A stretch of 33,164 nt of DNA from positions 1,915,133 to 1,948,296 of the forward strand of contig NC_021017.1 of NCBI RefSeq assembly GCF_000210075.1, given 5' to 3'. The position numbers and the translations under genes were made by a program. This DNA is from Bacteroides xylanisolvens XB1A. GTDB taxonomy: Bacteria > Bacteroidota > Bacteroidia > Bacteroidales > Bacteroidaceae. This document shows, in pieces, positions 32,226 to 33,164 of this stretch. Position 1 is the stretch's first letter. Every line of letters starts with the position of its first letter. The notes below the pieces were generated by a model. It had not been told where the DNA came from. It ran no database searches and worked only from the letters and a program-made list of their open reading frames with translations.

Positions 32226-32248
32226 CACGCCGTAAACGAGAGACAAAC

Positions 32249-32321
<73 letters not shown>

Positions 32322-32324
32322 CTC

Positions 32325-32370
32325 AAATTAGAACGCTGATTATTAATTAATAATCAGCGTTCTAATTTTT
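32325..32370. terminator. 44-bp perfect palindrome acting as terminator of tRNA-Thr
   Basis: Bases 32325-32368 read the same on both strands with no mismatch, centred between 32346 and 32347 in TTAATTAA, and run into TTTTT. It begins four bases after the tRNA. Because both flanks are A/T runs it could stop transcription in both directions. Confidence 0.85.
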
Positions 32371-32373
32371 ACA

Positions 32374-32408
32374 GGATTCCCTATTCTTATTTTAAAAGGG
32401 AAATCCTG
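32374..32408 (+). promoter_or_regulatory. Hairpin before the small membrane peptide gene
   Basis: GGATTCCCT and AGGGAAATCC pair with one bulged base around an AT-rich loop. It lies between the tRNA terminator and the 31-codon gene; no T run follows. Its role is unknown. Confidence 0.4.
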
Positions 32409-32444
32409 CGTATGTAATAGATGTGAAATATAAAAATGTAATCT

Positions 32445-32540
32445 ATGTTGAGTCGTATTATTGTTTTAGTGGTTGCCGGAGTAGCCGTAGTCTATATCGT
32501 TCGCTTTATAGATAACTTTTTCTCCCAACGTAGAAGATAA
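32445..32540 (+). CDS. 31-aa single-pass membrane peptide
   Basis: ATG at 32445 to TAA at 32538-32540 encodes a 31-residue peptide. It begins MLSRIIVLVVAGVAVVYIV, a membrane span of about 16 residues, and ends in a charged tail FSQRRR. The composition (one N-terminal Arg, hydrophobic core, cluster of three Arg at the end) is that of a real small membrane protein and unlikely by chance in such AT-rich DNA. Its stop is two bases from the stop of the converging ROK gene, a tight fit typical of genuine ends. No clear -7 box precedes it. The family is not recognised. Confidence 0.6.
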   Translation: MLSRIIVLVVAGVAVVYIVRFIDNFFSQRRR

Positions 32541-32542
32541 AA

Positions 32543-33164
32543 CTAGCTTTCAAACATTCTGCTGCGTGCGAGCATACAAGCGCCAACGATGCCGGCTTTG
32601 TCTTTCAGCTTAGATGTGATGATGGCTGAATCTTTATTAACCAGATTTAGAGAGTACTTGCGTACGGCTGTTTTTATGGGCTGGGTGATATAATCACCGG
32701 TTAAAGATAAAGTTCCACCTATAATGACCAGTTCCGGGTTGAAGATATTGATTAGCCCGGCAATCTGTTTGCCTAGTTTCTGTCCGATTTCTTCTACAAT
32801 TTCAATGCAAAGCAGGTCTTCTTTATTCACAGCGGCAATGATTTCATCAAGAGTGATCGGGTTTTCCTCTGTGGCGATTCGTGTAGATAGAATGGAACTT
32901 TCCCCACTTTGAATACGCTCTAATAAGATACGATGAAGTGCCGATCCGGAAGCTTCCGTCTCCAAGCAACCTTTTTTTCCGCAATGGCAGATTATCTCAT
33001 TATCATAAGCACTCATGTGTCCAAATTCACCGGAGAATCCGGATTTCCCGGTATAAATCTTACCATCAATAATAATTCCGATACCTACTCCCCAGCTTAC
33101 ATTCACAAAAATGATATCTTTTTCTCCTTTTACGCAGCCTTGCATATATTCGCCATAAGTCATG
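32543..33164 (-). CDS. ROK-family protein (sugar kinase or NagC/XylR-type regulator), C-terminal part
   Basis: The visible 206 residues are the C-terminal part of a ROK protein; the window ends inside or just at an ATG, and a full ROK protein is about 290-410 aa, so the N-terminus is missing. The zinc site is intact: His49 in GEFGHM and CHCGKKGCLETEASGSAL (Cys59, 61, 66). VSWGVGIGIIIDGKIYTG and the C-terminal NPELVIIGG are also family features. Without the N-terminus it cannot be decided whether a helix-turn-helix (regulator) or only the kinase fold is present. Confidence 0.88.
   Translation of the reverse strand, partial: MTYGEYMQGCVKGEKDIIFVNVSWGVGIGIIIDGKIYTGKSGFSGEFGHMSAYDNEIICHCGKKGCLETEASGSALHRILLERIQSGESSILSTRIATEENPITLDEIIAAVNKEDLLCIEIVEEIGQKLGKQIAGLINIFNPELVIIGGTLSLTGDYITQPIKTAVRKYSLNLVNKDSAIITSKLKDKAGIVGACMLARSRMFES

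Overview
The window is chromosomal DNA of a gut-type Bacteroides, probably close to B. thetaiotaomicron (inferred from gene content and order, with no database search). Upstream of many genes lies the Bacteroidota promoter signature, a -7 box TAnnTTTG with TTTG about 19-22 bp upstream at the best sites. Genes usually lack a clear Shine-Dalgarno sequence. The genes are Bacteroidales core genes next to a capsule-type glycan locus.

Layout. (1) 1-2104: the AT-rich right edge of a surface-polysaccharide locus, with a GT4 glycosyltransferase (cut by the window start), a WcaF-like acetyltransferase and a GT2 glycosyltransferase broken by one base in a G6 run. (2) 2105-3188: a noncoding stretch with several hairpins, then a MNT/HEPN toxin-antitoxin pair. 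(3) 3197-4062, minus strand: an 85-aa protein, a holin-like membrane protein and a YtxH protein. (4) 4264-5644: an SDR oxidoreductase and a SPOR lipoprotein. (5) 5896-13554: a sulfonation operon of cysQ, an SLC13-type permease, cysC, cysD, cysN, a PAPS-dependent sulfotransferase and a secreted PCMD-domain protein. (6) 13870-15009: an OmpA-family porin-like protein with a strong promoter. (7) 15084-21972: ruvX/yqgF, def, a secreted TPR protein, thrS, infC, rpmI, rplT, and a 6S-like / Bacteroidales-1 structured RNA. (8) 21985-26928: a flavodoxin/ferredoxin protein facing a minus-strand operon iorA-iorB-paaK(frameshifted)-xpt. (9) 27012-29995, minus strand: mltG, a tandem palindrome array, a membrane-anchored NUC1 nuclease and queH. 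(10) 30101 to the end: a DUF3352-like/MORN membrane protein, tRNA-Thr(CGT), a 31-aa membrane peptide and the C-terminal part of a ROK protein.

How the genes work together. The central operon imports an anion (probably sulfate), makes APS (CysDN) and PAPS (CysC), transfers the sulfuryl group to an acceptor (sulfotransferase) and removes PAP (CysQ). No PAPS or sulfite reductase is present, so the cluster looks built for sulfonation rather than cysteine synthesis. From memory, a Bacteroides cluster of this kind has been linked to sulfonation of cholesterol and other steroids. The PCMD protein at its end is the least explained member. The iorAB-paaK set interconverts aryl-pyruvates, aryl-acetyl-CoA and aryl-acetates.

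The most unusual signals are a four-unit, exactly 23-bp-periodic array of palindromes at 28279-28370, homopolymer frameshifts in two otherwise intact genes, a wobble-rich hairpin just before the sulfotransferase start, hairpins in both gaps of infC-rpmI-rplT, and a probably leaderless ruvX.
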